Shown here: positions 19,394-29,472 of the stretch, one piece after another
How positions within the stretch are numbered: position 1 is the stretch's first letter
Layout of the letters: each line of letters begins with the position of its first letter
Assembly: GCF_027594545.1 (NCBI RefSeq)
Contig: NZ_CP115160.1
Coordinates: 310,001-374,000 of the forward strand
Direction of reading: 5' to 3'
From: Algoriphagus sp. TR-M9
Lineage (GTDB): Bacteria > Bacteroidota > Bacteroidia > Cytophagales > Cyclobacteriaceae
DNA length: 64,000 nt
Program-made: the position numbers and the translations under genes
The notes under the pieces: model-generated
The model's database searches: none
Told to the model about the DNA's origin: nothing
The model's input: the letters and a program-made list of their open reading frames with translations, nothing else

Positions 19394-22128
19394 AGAAAGT
19401 TTTACTCGTATTGATCATACTGCTTGGTGTGGGAGAAGTATACTCCCAGACCGATCCTGCCCCGAAAATTTCCGGGATGTACATGGGCATGCCTTTTTCC
19501 CGTTTTGTAAACAGAGTGGAGCAGGAAACTTCCTACCGGTTTAGCTATAAGGAATCAGATGTGCAGGATATCCAAGTGAACCTCCAGGTAAATGATGCTC
19601 CGCTGAGGGCGATTTTAGATGAGATATTTGAAGGCACATCGCTGACTTACCTGATAGATAAACAGCGTAAAGTTTGGATTACAAAAGGTGCCAGGTTGGT
19701 GCTGGATCTTCCCGAAGGCTACTTTGATATACAGGATAGACAAGAGCTGAACAATGCCCAAGGGGATTCTCTGGGGGTTTTTGCTAAAAACATTCTGTAC
19801 ACAATAGGTAATGAATCAGACAATCCAAACTCGAAAACGGCTACACTAAGCGGTACCATATATAGCGTGGAGAATGGAGAGCCTATGACCGGTGCCATAG
19901 TGCTCGAAAAAGTAGGATATCGACAGGTGGCTACAGATGCACAAGGAAGATATAAGCTGACCCTGAATAAAGGAAGACATACCATTTATGTGCAGAATAT
20001 CGGTGGGTTTCAGGAGCAGCGCTTGATTGACCTACGCGGTGATGGTGTGTTGGATATGAAAATTGAGGAAACCATGCTTTCCTTGGATGAAGTGGTAGTG
20101 AGTTCTGGCGCCCTTTCCCATATCAACCAACTGGACATGGGGGTGCAATCTATTAGTATAGCTGATGTGAAAAGGCTTCCTGCTGCATTGGGTGAAGTGG
20201 ATATTCTGAGAGGAGTGCTCACCATGCCGGGTGTGAATACTGTGGGGGAGGCTAGCGTGGGCTTTAATGTTCGAGGTGGGACAGCAGATCAAAACCTGAT
20301 TTTGTATGACAATTCCACAGTTTTTAACCCCTCTCACGTTTTTGGTTTTTTCTCTGCTTTTAATGCCGATATGGTCAGTGGGGTAGAATTATACAAAGGT
20401 TCGGTGCCCGTGAATTATGGCGGGCGTTTGTCTTCTGTATTGCAGGTAGATCCTAAGTTTGGGAGGTCAGACAAAATTGGTGGTTCTGGTGGTATTGGGA
20501 TTTTGACCAGCAGGCTTAGTCTAGAGGGACCCATAGGCGAAAAAACCACTTTTATTGTAGGTGGAAGAACTACTTATTCCAATTGGGCTTTGGAACTATT
20601 GGATGAGGAAGCTGACCTGAAAGGAAGTGAAGTGGCTTTTTACGATTTCAACCTCAATGTGCAGCATCAGCTGAACGAGAAAAATATACTTGAATTTACG
20701 GGCTATCTCAGCAACGATGATTTCCAGTTTGATCTAGATACTACCTATTCCTATCAAAATAAGAATTTTGCACTTTCATGGAAACATTACTTCAATGATC
20801 AGATGGAAGGAAAGTTTGTGCTGGGGACAGATTCCTACAGCTTTGGGATTATAGGCCAGGACAATCCTTTGAATTCCTATGATTTTGGTTTTGAAGTCAA
20901 TCAATTACATGCCAGGGCTGATTTTGAATATAGAAAAAATGATAGGCATATCATTAAGTTTGGAGCACATGCCATTCAGTATAAACTGGATCCGGGATAT
21001 ATCAAACCTTATGGAGCAGAATCCATCGTGATCGAAGAGGATATCCAGCGGGAGCAGGCAAGGGAGATATCAATTTATGCTGGAGATGAATTTACCATCA
21101 ACGACGACTTCAGTGTGAGCTATGGAGCCAGATATATGCTCTATCAGATGCTGGGGCCAGCTACAGTAGCTCAATATGTGCCAAATGAGCCCATTACCGG
21201 TGAAAATATGATAGGTGAGGAGAACTATGACAAGGGTAAAGTGGTCAAAACGTACCATGGTCCTGAGTTTAGACTGGCTGCGCGCTATACGCTCAACACG
21301 CAATCTTCCCTGAAGTTTAGCATCAATACAATGCGCCAAAATATTCACCTACTTTCTAACACATCGGCGATTTCTCCTACGGACTCCTGGAAACTGAGTG
21401 ATCCTTACATCAAACCTCAAAATGGTGGGCAAGCCTCCTTGGGCTATTACAGAAATATGGCGCAAAATACCGTGGAGTTTTCTACAGAGGTATACTATAG
21501 GTACATGGGTAATATGCTCGATTACAGGTCAGGAGCCTCCCTGGTGTTGAATGATCAGATCGAGCAGGATGTTCTCAACTCTAATGGGAAAGCATATGGA
21601 GTAGAACTACTGTTGAAAAAAAATAAAGGGCTTTTACAGGGTTCTATCGCATATACTTTTTCCAGATCTTTGCTTCAGACTTCGGAGGAGCCAAGCATAG
21701 AAAAGATCAATAATGGAGAGTTTTATCCAAGTAATTATGATCAGCCGCATCATTTTGTCCTGACCACTAACTATGAATTGAGCAAGCGGGTCAATACCTC
21801 CTTGAATGTGAATTACAGTACCGGTAGGCCTGTTACCCTTCCGATTTCCAAATTTGACTATGCGGGTTCAGAGAGGGTTTATTTCTCCGAAAGGAATGCG
21901 TACAGGATTCCGGATTATTTCAGGGTAGATTTATCTGTGAACCTAGAGGGTAGTCATAAAGTGAAGAAACTGGCGCATTCTTCCTGGTCCTTAGGTGTAT
22001 ATAATTTGCTAGGCAGGAGCAATCCATACTCCGTGTATTATACTCCAGTAGAAGGGGTACTCAGAGGCTATCAATTATCCATTTTTGCCCAACCAATTCC
22101 ATTTATTACTTACAATTTCCGATTCTGA
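19390..22128 (+). CDS. TonB-dependent receptor with STN and carboxypeptidase-like N-terminal domains
   Basis: This 912-residue outer-membrane protein has, in order: a signal peptide (to about residue 20), a secretin/TonB short N-terminal (STN) domain at roughly 28-105 (FVNRVEQETSYRFSYKESDV), a carboxypeptidase-regulatory-like domain at about 150-225 (GTIYSVENGEPMTGAIVLEK), a plug domain around 235-350 (PGVNTVGEASVGFNVRGGTA), and a beta-barrel ending in PFITYNFRF. STN receptors often signal to anti-sigma factors, but no sigma/anti-sigma pair is nearby. Substrate is unknown. It is joined to both neighbours by 4-nt and 1-nt overlaps. Confidence 0.93.
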   Translation: MKKVLLVLIILLGVGEVYSQTDPAPKISGMYMGMPFSRFVNRVEQETSYRFSYKESDVQDIQVNLQVNDAPLRAILDEIFEGTSLTYLIDKQRKVWITKGARLVLDLPEGYFDIQDRQELNNAQGDSLGVFAKNILYTIGNESDNPNSKTATLSGTIYSVENGEPMTGAIVLEKVGYRQVATDAQGRYKLTLNKGRHTIYVQNIGGFQEQRLIDLRGDGVLDMKIEETMLSLDEVVVSSGALSHINQLDMGVQSISIADVKRLPAALGEVDILRGVLTMPGVNTVGEASVGFNVRGGTADQNLILYDNSTVFNPSHVFGFFSAFNADMVSGVELYKGSVPVNYGGRLSSVLQVDPKFGRSDKIGGSGGIGILTSRLSLEGPIGEKTTFIVGGRTTYSNWALELLDEEADLKGSEVAFYDFNLNVQHQLNEKNILEFTGYLSNDDFQFDLDTTYSYQNKNFALSWKHYFNDQMEGKFVLGTDSYSFGIIGQDNPLNSYDFGFEVNQLHARADFEYRKNDRHIIKFGAHAIQYKLDPGYIKPYGAESIVIEEDIQREQAREISIYAGDEFTINDDFSVSYGARYMLYQMLGPATVAQYVPNEPITGENMIGEENYDKGKVVKTYHGPEFRLAARYTLNTQSSLKFSINTMRQNIHLLSNTSAISPTDSWKLSDPYIKPQNGGQASLGYYRNMAQNTVEFSTEVYYRYMGNMLDYRSGASLVLNDQIEQDVLNSNGKAYGVELLLKKNKGLLQGSIAYTFSRSLLQTSEEPSIEKINNGEFYPSNYDQPHHFVLTTNYELSKRVNTSLNVNYSTGRPVTLPISKFDYAGSERVYFSERNAYRIPDYFRVDLSVNLEGSHKVKKLAHSSWSLGVYNLLGRSNPYSVYYTPVEGVLRGYQLSIFAQPIPFITYNFRF

Positions 22129-23291
22129 TGAGAAAACTGTTGCTGTTTATTTGTCTTTGCGCCGGTTTAGTTTCAGGCTGTCGTGAGCCTTTCGAGCCGG
22201 AGATTAAGCCTAGCGATGAGTCTGTACTAGTGGTGGAAGGATACCTGGATTCTGAAGGATTAGCTTCCTACCTGTATTTGAGCTATGCCAGGCCGATCCA
22301 GGGAGATGGTTTAACCGGGAGTTATACGGTATCGGGAGCTAGAATTCGGTTAGAATCTGAAACTGGGGAGGAATATTACCTAGCAGATCAGGGCTCGGGG
22401 AGTTATCTCTTTCAGGAGGATATTTCCGAAAACCAGAATTACCAATTGTTTATAGAGACACCGGATGGGCTGAGCTATGTATCAGACCCGATTCGACCTA
22501 TAATTTCCCCCGAAATACAAGATGTGGGTTTTGTAAGAAATGAGGAAGGGGTGGAGATATTCCTAACTACGCAGGGAGATCAAAATGCAGATGATTTTCT
22601 ATGGACATTTGAGGAAACCTGGGCTTTTCGTCCTAGGATAGTAACTCCATATATTTATAGACAGGAGACCAAAACCGTAGAATTCAGAACTCCGGAAGAG
22701 CGAATAGACTTGTGTTTCAAATCCGAACTGAATTCAGATTTGATATTGGAAACCTCTTCCAGGTTTGAGGATCAATTCGTTTTTCGACAGTCTATTACCC
22801 ACATCCTCGAGGGAGATGAGAAGCTTTCACAGCGATATAGTATTTTGATTTCTCAGAAAGCTCTGGATCAAGGAGCAGCCGAGTTTTGGGAAATTATGCG
22901 CAAAAACTCCAGTGATCTGGGATCTATTTTCAGTCCCTTGCCTTCAAATGTCAGTGGTAATCTGCATCAAGAGCAAGATCCTAATGCTCCGGTAGTGGGC
23001 TACGTGAGTTTGGGAGTAGTGAGGCAAGAGCGGCTTTTTGTGGATTTCAGAGATGTGCTTCCTTGGAGACTGGACATCCCTGAGGAATATTTGGGCTGCC
23101 TGATTTCAGCAGATAGTACCATTATCGCAGATTATGATGCCATGTTCAGAACTGGAGAGACGCTACCGGCAAGAGAATACGTGCCAGACGGAGGTACTCA
23201 AGCCACCGCATATTTTACTGCCCCAAGGAGGTGTGCAGATTGTACCTTGAGAGGCACGCGCGAAAAACCTGAATTTTGGGAGGATTTCTAA
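22128..23291 (+). CDS. DUF4249 family lipoprotein
   Basis: This 387-residue protein has a lipoprotein signal peptide with Cys in GLVSGCREPF. The following DESVLVVEGYLDSEGLASYL and the C-terminal pair of Cys in RRCADCTLRGTREKPEFWED are typical of DUF4249, a Bacteroidota family nearly always encoded beside a TonB-dependent receptor. By analogy with SusD-like partners it may be a surface or periplasmic accessory of the upstream receptor; this is inference. Its start shares 1 nt with the receptor stop and its stop shares 1 nt with the next start. Confidence 0.85.
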   Translation: MRKLLLFICLCAGLVSGCREPFEPEIKPSDESVLVVEGYLDSEGLASYLYLSYARPIQGDGLTGSYTVSGARIRLESETGEEYYLADQGSGSYLFQEDISENQNYQLFIETPDGLSYVSDPIRPIISPEIQDVGFVRNEEGVEIFLTTQGDQNADDFLWTFEETWAFRPRIVTPYIYRQETKTVEFRTPEERIDLCFKSELNSDLILETSSRFEDQFVFRQSITHILEGDEKLSQRYSILISQKALDQGAAEFWEIMRKNSSDLGSIFSPLPSNVSGNLHQEQDPNAPVVGYVSLGVVRQERLFVDFRDVLPWRLDIPEEYLGCLISADSTIIADYDAMFRTGETLPAREYVPDGGTQATAYFTAPRRCADCTLRGTREKPEFWEDF

Positions 23292-24901
23292 TGAAAAAAT
23301 TAAGCTTAATCACACTTTTCCTGATTGCAGCTCTGGTAGTACAGACTGGTTTTGCGGTAGCCCAAGAAAAGGTTTCATTTTCCATTCCTAAGACCATCTA
23401 CTTCGGTGGGGAAAAAATCTGGATAGCTGCAAGCACTACCGGGGTAGATAATGGGGTTTCAGCCTCTCAAATTATCTATGCTGAGCTAGTTAACCGAAAC
23501 AACGAATCAGTTGCACTGGCGAAAATGCCCCTGCAAATGGGGCAAGCGTTTAATTTTCTACAGATCCCATCTAGCCTGGCATCAGATCATTATTTGCTCC
23601 GGGTGTTTACCCGGGTGAGCCCTTACCAAAATATGGATGAAGGACTTCATCAGCAATTGGTGACGATTTTCAATACGCAGTACCCGCCTGAAGTTGTACC
23701 TGAGCGGGAAAACTTGGTCAAAGAAGGCAGTGGGCAAATTGGGCTTTCTACCCGCAGCCCTTCCATGGGTGAGTCTTTACAGATCCGTACTCCTGATGGA
23801 TGGAAAGTGCTGGAAGTATCGGTATCTGTGGATAATTCCTTTTTGGAAAATGAGTCCCAACTGGTCTCTTCGGAAATTTACGATGGTGTGGAGGAAAGAA
23901 CCCTAGTGCCGGAACTTTATGGGCACATCATACAAGCCAAACTGAATGAGGCTTCAATAGACACCACGCAGCTGTTTTACCTTTCTGTACATGGGGAAAA
24001 GTCGGCCCTCTTTACCGATAGGCCAGACTCAGAAGGTTATCTTTACTTTGATGCAGGGGGGATGAAGCATTGGGACTTTTTAGTCGCACAAGCTGCAAAA
24101 AATGAAACCATGGCTGCATTTGAAATTGTCTCTCCGGCTCCTAAAACTAAATTTAAGGCAGGGTATAGTATTCCTGAGCTGAAAATCAGTCCTTCAGATT
24201 CTGTACTATTAAAGCAATTACTACTGGCTGGGCAAGGGGAGTATTTCTACAGTCAGGAGTTTGAGGAAGCGCTTATACCGGTGGTCACAGGATTTGTGGA
24301 GGACAGGGTCTATAACCTTGATGATTACACGCGATTTGATGCGGTGGAGACTGTGCTAAAAGAATATGTACCAGAGGTCATGGTGCGCTCGCGTCAGCAG
24401 GTTAAATCTTTCCGTATGATCGACGCGGTGCGTGAGTCGCTTTTTGACGAAAACCCCTTGATGCTAATCGATGCGTTGCCGATATTCGATGCTGATCTTT
24501 TGGCAGCCTTTGACCCGAAAGACTTTCAAAAACTAGAAGTGCTCACCCGTACCTTTTTTCTTAACGAGGAGCGATTTCCAGGAGTTTTGAGCTTCAGCTC
24601 TTACCAAAATGATTTCGGAGGTTTTCCTCTTCCATCCAATGCCATTTACCTGGGCTATGGTGGGATTTCTCCAAAGGTCGCTACCGAAGGAAATCTATTC
24701 GAGAAACAGGGAAATGCATTCAATGTAAAGGATTGGAGAACGGTTCTGTATTGGTCAGAAGCACCAGGTTTGTCCACTTCCGGTGAGTCTCAGATCAGTG
24801 TTCAAGTTCCTGAAGTAAGGTTGCCTTTTCGGGTCAAAGTGGTAGCCGAAGATGCTGCTGGAAAGCAAAAGACCTTCTTTCAGCGTTTTTCCGCCAATTA
24901 A
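23291..24901 (+). CDS. Secreted macroglobulin (MG)-domain-like protein
   Basis: I start this at the ATG at 23291 (MKKLSLITLFLIAALVV), which overlaps the DUF4249 stop as TAATG, giving 536 residues. A signal peptide ends near residue 25. The segment KTIYFGGEKIWIAASTTGVD and the following LLRVFTR resemble the MG2 domain found in alpha-2-macroglobulin-like and TonB-linked Bacteroidota proteins. No thioester motif is seen. It is the last gene of the four-gene operon and probably works in the envelope with the receptor. Confidence 0.7.
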   Translation: MKKLSLITLFLIAALVVQTGFAVAQEKVSFSIPKTIYFGGEKIWIAASTTGVDNGVSASQIIYAELVNRNNESVALAKMPLQMGQAFNFLQIPSSLASDHYLLRVFTRVSPYQNMDEGLHQQLVTIFNTQYPPEVVPERENLVKEGSGQIGLSTRSPSMGESLQIRTPDGWKVLEVSVSVDNSFLENESQLVSSEIYDGVEERTLVPELYGHIIQAKLNEASIDTTQLFYLSVHGEKSALFTDRPDSEGYLYFDAGGMKHWDFLVAQAAKNETMAAFEIVSPAPKTKFKAGYSIPELKISPSDSVLLKQLLLAGQGEYFYSQEFEEALIPVVTGFVEDRVYNLDDYTRFDAVETVLKEYVPEVMVRSRQQVKSFRMIDAVRESLFDENPLMLIDALPIFDADLLAAFDPKDFQKLEVLTRTFFLNEERFPGVLSFSSYQNDFGGFPLPSNAIYLGYGGISPKVATEGNLFEKQGNAFNVKDWRTVLYWSEAPGLSTSGESQISVQVPEVRLPFRVKVVAEDAAGKQKTFFQRFSAN

Positions 24902-24947
24902 GTTAGCTTTTTTGCGCTCGGAAGTACCTGTCTGCAAGAGCAGGGAA

Positions 24948-26603
24948 TCAGGATTTCTTATTTACTTCCTTAGCTAAAAACTCGCTCAGTTTGTTTTGGT
25001 AAAAGGCTTGATCTGGTGAATAATCCGGAACCAGGCTTTGCTTCTCAGGGAAAGATTCCATGTGCAGGGTCTGAGTAGGGAAGGCAAATCTTACCCCTAG
25101 GGAGTTAGCCAGTTTGACGATCTGAATTAAGATTTCGTGCCTGCTTCTTAGCTCTTCACCCCAGGTAGGAACTTCAAAGAAGATATAAAACATTATGTCT
25201 TGGCTAAAGGAAGACAGATTGTTGAAATAGACGTGGTAGGAGTCTTTTCGGGTGTTGGGATGAGCCAAAACAATTTCTCTTAGGCCATTCACAAATTCCT
25301 CTATGAGTTCTGGTGGAGTATCATAGGTAATCGTCAGCGTGGTATAAAATCTTCGATATTGACGAAGGCCGTGGTTGTCCAGAATGGAATCTGCGATTTT
25401 GCCATTGGGTACATACATAAGGGAGTTTCTGAAAGTCCTTACGCGGGTAGATCTAAAGCCCACTTCTTCTACCGTGCCATCGATATCACCCGAAGTGATC
25501 CAGTCCCCCATTTGGAAGGGTTTGTCAATGAAGATCATCACCGACCCGAAGAAGTTTTTGATGGTGTCCTGAGCAGCTAGTGCGATTGCAACCCCACCAA
25601 TAGAAAGTCCAGTTAAGAATGGGATGATGTCTAAGTCCAGACCATCTCTCAAGATGAAAAGCGTACCTATGACCACCACAAAGGCTTTGAGAGTTTTTCG
25701 CATCAAAGGCACCAGCTGGTCGTCAAGAGTGGATTCAGATTTGATGGCTAGCTTGGTGAAATAGGCAGCGATAATATCTACCACCTTGTAGAATATCACA
25801 GTGATCAACAGTGGCTTCAAAGTCCTTAATACTACTAGGATCCATGACCAAATTTCCACAGGTAGCTGCAGTACCCGAAGGAAAAGAGAGAGCATCACCA
25901 CGATTAAGTAGATGCTGATCACGCGGGCTACGGGTAGTATGTAGTTTTCTCCTACTTTACCATACCCATAGCGTTTAAAAAGGTACAGCAGCACCTTGTC
26001 CACCACTAGGGTAAAGACCCAATGCGCCAGGAATATGAGAATGAGCAGAATAAAGATTCCCACTAGCTGCCAAAGGTGTAGGCCTAGGTATTCCTGATTC
26101 CCGATTTTGGGGAGTATAGTTAATAGCTTCGCTGTGCCATAAGGATAGGTTTCGGCATGGAGACTATTAATTTGATCCACTGTGAAAGCAGAAAACTTCC
26201 ATTGATTGCCGGTTTTTTCCAGGAATACTCCAGGTAGTTTTTGCTTGTCGAAATAATAGATATTGTCTTCTGAAGAAGTACTATCTTGATAGTTTTCTAC
26301 ATTAGGAACTTCACTGGTTCGTATCAGTACACCTTTTCCCTCAAAAACCTGACGTAGTTTAGTCGTCAGCTGTGTAGTGTTAGGATCTTCTATGCCAGTG
26401 AAATCCAGTGTTTGAGCTGCCTTTTCTGGATGGAAATTTCCTTCTTCCAGATTTTTGAAAAAGGATAAGGTAGTGTGGTAAGGAGAGCTGAGGTTGACTT
26501 GCTCTCCAGGTTTTTCTATAATTTGACTATCCGAGATGAGCTGGGAAAAAGAAGGGCTTGCCAGACAAATCAAAAAAAGGAGAAGAAAATGTTTTAGGGA
26601 CAT
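24948..26603 (-). CDS. MscS family mechanosensitive channel with N-terminal extension
   Basis: This 551-residue protein has a signal peptide (residues 1-20), a periplasmic domain of about 150 residues, several membrane helices between roughly 175 and 345, and the MscS pore/beta signature GGVAIALAAQDTIKNFFGSV followed by MIFIDKPFQMGDWI. The C-terminal cytoplasmic domain follows (VRTFRNSLMYVPNGKIADSI). Members release osmolytes upon membrane tension. The N-terminal extension makes it larger than E. coli MscS (286). It converges with the macroglobulin-like gene. Confidence 0.9.
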   Translation of the reverse strand: MSLKHFLLLFLICLASPSFSQLISDSQIIEKPGEQVNLSSPYHTTLSFFKNLEEGNFHPEKAAQTLDFTGIEDPNTTQLTTKLRQVFEGKGVLIRTSEVPNVENYQDSTSSEDNIYYFDKQKLPGVFLEKTGNQWKFSAFTVDQINSLHAETYPYGTAKLLTILPKIGNQEYLGLHLWQLVGIFILLILIFLAHWVFTLVVDKVLLYLFKRYGYGKVGENYILPVARVISIYLIVVMLSLFLRVLQLPVEIWSWILVVLRTLKPLLITVIFYKVVDIIAAYFTKLAIKSESTLDDQLVPLMRKTLKAFVVVIGTLFILRDGLDLDIIPFLTGLSIGGVAIALAAQDTIKNFFGSVMIFIDKPFQMGDWITSGDIDGTVEEVGFRSTRVRTFRNSLMYVPNGKIADSILDNHGLRQYRRFYTTLTITYDTPPELIEEFVNGLREIVLAHPNTRKDSYHVYFNNLSSFSQDIMFYIFFEVPTWGEELRSRHEILIQIVKLANSLGVRFAFPTQTLHMESFPEKQSLVPDYSPDQAFYQNKLSEFLAKEVNKKS

Positions 26604-26667
26604 TTTTGGTAATTGGTTTTTTGCAAGTTAGCTATTCACTTTTCGTGTTCAAAGGAAACAATCCGGA

Positions 26668-29370
26668 CTAATCAGCTAATTGAAATTCTGTCAAGGTGCT
26701 TCCACTGATGGTTCTGATCAGGTACTGACCTTTGGAAACTTGATGTGTGATCTGGATTTTTCCATTGCTATTGAGTGGCATAGTTGTAATTAACTTTCCG
26801 TTTAAGTCGTAGAGGTAGCAAAATTGCTGGATGAGATCCGTGATCGCTATCAATTGTCGGTCAGACCCAAAGTCAAAGTACTGATACACTAAGTTCTCGT
26901 CGGACACTCTGGCACTGAAAAGTTTCTTCTCTGAGCGGTCCAACACAGATACCTCATTGAATTGCCTGGAGATAAACACAAAGTCATTTTGTTTTTGGTC
27001 AGGTATTAAAAGGAATTCGCTATCGCGGTCTTCCTTGATCAATTGGTTTCTGTATGACACTTCCCCATTGAAATTGACATGAATCACTTCACCGTTTGCA
27101 GTTATTCCCACCAAGAGCGTGGTCCTAGAGGATGGGTTTCTCCATGAAATCAGATCTGTGTTGAATTCGCTTCCCAGCTTGGCCGAGGAGCCTGGCTGTG
27201 CTTCTCCTCTTCGGTTGAATAGCTTTAGTTGCCCGTTTTCACCCAAAGCCACCATGTAGTCGCCTTTTCCGGGAACCCTTACATGCTGCGCAGGACCTAT
27301 TGTCTTGGAGCCGATTGGATTTGGGTTCCATCCCTCCAGTTTTTGCCCGGTTTTGTCTAGTAAATATAGGTTTCCTTGCTCCGTACTGATGAAATAGCGA
27401 TAATCTTTTGTGTTGCTGTAGTCCACCAGATTAAGCGAACTGATGGTTTCTCCGGAAAGGGAGATGGGATAGCCGGTAAGCGGGTTTCCTAGTCGATCGA
27501 TTCCATATATCCGCTGCGGCGTAGCGAGAAGAAGCTGAAGTTTATCGTTTTTGTAATAATCAATCTGGAAGGCGTCTGAGATCACTGGGCCGTCCAGTTG
27601 TTCAGAATAGATGACCTCCCCGGCAGAATTGACGAGATGCAGAACATGTTTTTGGTCCTGAACCACGATATCCTCAGTATTGTCTTGGTAATTTCGGATG
27701 GATTTGGGGCCGTAAATGAGGTTTTGTCCAAATGAAATCCGCTTACTTGGCTGCAAAGCCACGGCTTCATCTGTTTTGATGCTGGGCTTGCTTTGTCCAT
27801 CATAAGCAAGCGTCAAAGTAGCTTCTTGATGATTCTGGATTTGGTTGATTTTAAATGAAATCCAAGGGAAGGAATTAAAAACATCAGCGTATTTCTGTAA
27901 AAAGGTACTCCAGGAAGGATTGCTTTTGGAAATCCAGGATTCCAGGATTCTTGGGGTAAGGTATAGACGTGAAAATCCGGCTGTAGCACTGAGCTCTTTT
28001 TTCGCTTCCGGGGCATTGACGCTTTTCCAGGTATTGCCTGCCCGAATGTCATCTAGCATCATTTTCATGCCTTGCTGGGTATTGGTGATGATGAGAAGTT
28101 CCCCTTCGGCAGTGATAAACGATTGATTGAATCCATGGAATTTACCTGCAAATAAATGAGCAGGGAAGTCCTCTTCGGCTAGGTATAAGATCTCATGGCC
28201 ATCGTAATAATCCGATCCCACCTCTTCTTCATTTTCTTGAAAATCACGGAGCATTTGCAGGGCATTTTCTACATCCCGGCTTCTGGCCAAAAGAGCCAGG
28301 TTCTTGCTGGATCCACCGGTGTTTTCCAGGTCTAGGAGGTAAAGCTCTCCAGTGAAGCTATCTAAAAATCCCAGATCAATAAGTTTTCTTTGGATTTCTC
28401 CAGAGTAGGTGGCCCGACCTACAAATGCGCGGTTAATTAGCTTCTGACTTTCGAAGATGCTTTCCAGGTTAAATTGGGTAAGGGCCAAAGTCCGATTGGA
28501 GATGGCAGCTTCTATAATGGCCAGGTTAGCTTGAATAGAAGGGGTGAAGTTCACATCTTCCGGATAGACCAGCTCACCTCGGAAGAGCAATTTGTTCTGC
28601 TCCAGTTCCAAGTTCATGATGGCTCCTGCCTGGAGATTCTCAAGTTCTGCTATCCCATTATTGGCTCGGTCATTTCCTATTCCCTTGATAAGCGTGGCAA
28701 AACCTCTCCCTGAAATCAATAGCCTCCCCAGCGAGCCTGACTCATAGGGATGAGCCTGAACTAAGGAATAGAAACTCTGCTGATCAGCATTTACATAAAA
28801 CCTTATGGCTTCTTCTACTAGAAAAGAAGTGGATGAAATAACTGCTAAATCACCGATTAGCGATAAGCTCCATTGTCGGTTATTGGCTGAGTCATAATAC
28901 TCTAGGACGTCGATGTCGGAGTATTTTCTGTTTTGAAACCTGGCACCTTCCGGGATTCTGGATTTGACTTCATCAAGGAATTTTTCGGAAGAAGATACCT
29001 TGAGATTAATAGTGTAAAGAATATCAAAGGATTCTGCTCCAGTGGAGTGCAGGCTGAATGTGGCCTGGGTTCCTCTTAGTGCTTTGGCGACAGCCCCGGA
29101 TCCACCGTGCAGGCTATCAAGCTTGATAAGTTGGTCTGAAAAATCCTGAAAAGCAGGTAGGTTTTTGAGAATTTCCCAACTGGGGTCATCGACTAGCTTA
29201 TTCCAGGTTTCGGCTCCATTGTGACTTTCAAAAACGAAAACCGCATTTTGGCTGATTACTTCGAGGCTGTTGATTTTTCTTACAGCGAAGTAATTGCTAT
29301 AAATCCAATACCCGCCTCCGACAAGGAGCACACTCAAAAACAGAATAAGTAGGCTTTTCCAGATCTTCAC
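26668..29370 (-). CDS. Large membrane-anchored protein with predicted beta-propeller C-terminal half
   Basis: The longest frame opens at a GTG at 29424, but that codon lies in the loop of the mdh terminator, so I prefer the GTG at 29370 (VKIWKSLLILFLSVLLVGGG), giving 900 residues. One membrane segment spans about residues 5-27. Residues 35-520 are a folded region of unknown family, weakly reminiscent of DUF3352. From about 560 on, repeats such as HVLHLVNSAGEVIYSEQLDG, YLLDKTGQKLEGWNPN and CYLYDLNGKLITTMP look like PQQ-type propeller blades. Function is unknown. Confidence 0.75.
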   Translation of the reverse strand: MKIWKSLLILFLSVLLVGGGYWIYSNYFAVRKINSLEVISQNAVFVFESHNGAETWNKLVDDPSWEILKNLPAFQDFSDQLIKLDSLHGGSGAVAKALRGTQATFSLHSTGAESFDILYTINLKVSSSEKFLDEVKSRIPEGARFQNRKYSDIDVLEYYDSANNRQWSLSLIGDLAVISSTSFLVEEAIRFYVNADQQSFYSLVQAHPYESGSLGRLLISGRGFATLIKGIGNDRANNGIAELENLQAGAIMNLELEQNKLLFRGELVYPEDVNFTPSIQANLAIIEAAISNRTLALTQFNLESIFESQKLINRAFVGRATYSGEIQRKLIDLGFLDSFTGELYLLDLENTGGSSKNLALLARSRDVENALQMLRDFQENEEEVGSDYYDGHEILYLAEEDFPAHLFAGKFHGFNQSFITAEGELLIITNTQQGMKMMLDDIRAGNTWKSVNAPEAKKELSATAGFSRLYLTPRILESWISKSNPSWSTFLQKYADVFNSFPWISFKINQIQNHQEATLTLAYDGQSKPSIKTDEAVALQPSKRISFGQNLIYGPKSIRNYQDNTEDIVVQDQKHVLHLVNSAGEVIYSEQLDGPVISDAFQIDYYKNDKLQLLLATPQRIYGIDRLGNPLTGYPISLSGETISSLNLVDYSNTKDYRYFISTEQGNLYLLDKTGQKLEGWNPNPIGSKTIGPAQHVRVPGKGDYMVALGENGQLKLFNRRGEAQPGSSAKLGSEFNTDLISWRNPSSRTTLLVGITANGEVIHVNFNGEVSYRNQLIKEDRDSEFLLIPDQKQNDFVFISRQFNEVSVLDRSEKKLFSARVSDENLVYQYFDFGSDRQLIAITDLIQQFCYLYDLNGKLITTMPLNSNGKIQITHQVSKGQYLIRTISGSTLTEFQLAD

Positions 29371-29402
29371 AGACTTTTGAATGGGTTCAGTGGTGATTAT
29401 AC

Positions 29403-29451
29403 AAAAATCAGACCTAAGAAACACTCAAAATCGAGCGAAACTTAGGTCTGA
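29403..29451 (-). terminator. Rho-independent terminator after mdh
   Basis: Perfect 11-bp arms (CTTAGGTCTGA at 29441-29451 and TCAGACCTAAG at 29408-29418) enclose 22 nt; read on the minus strand a T-tract follows at 29407-29403. It starts 22 nt past the mdh stop. Confidence 0.8.
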
Positions 29452-29472
29452 ATAAATTTGAAGTTCGGTTGA

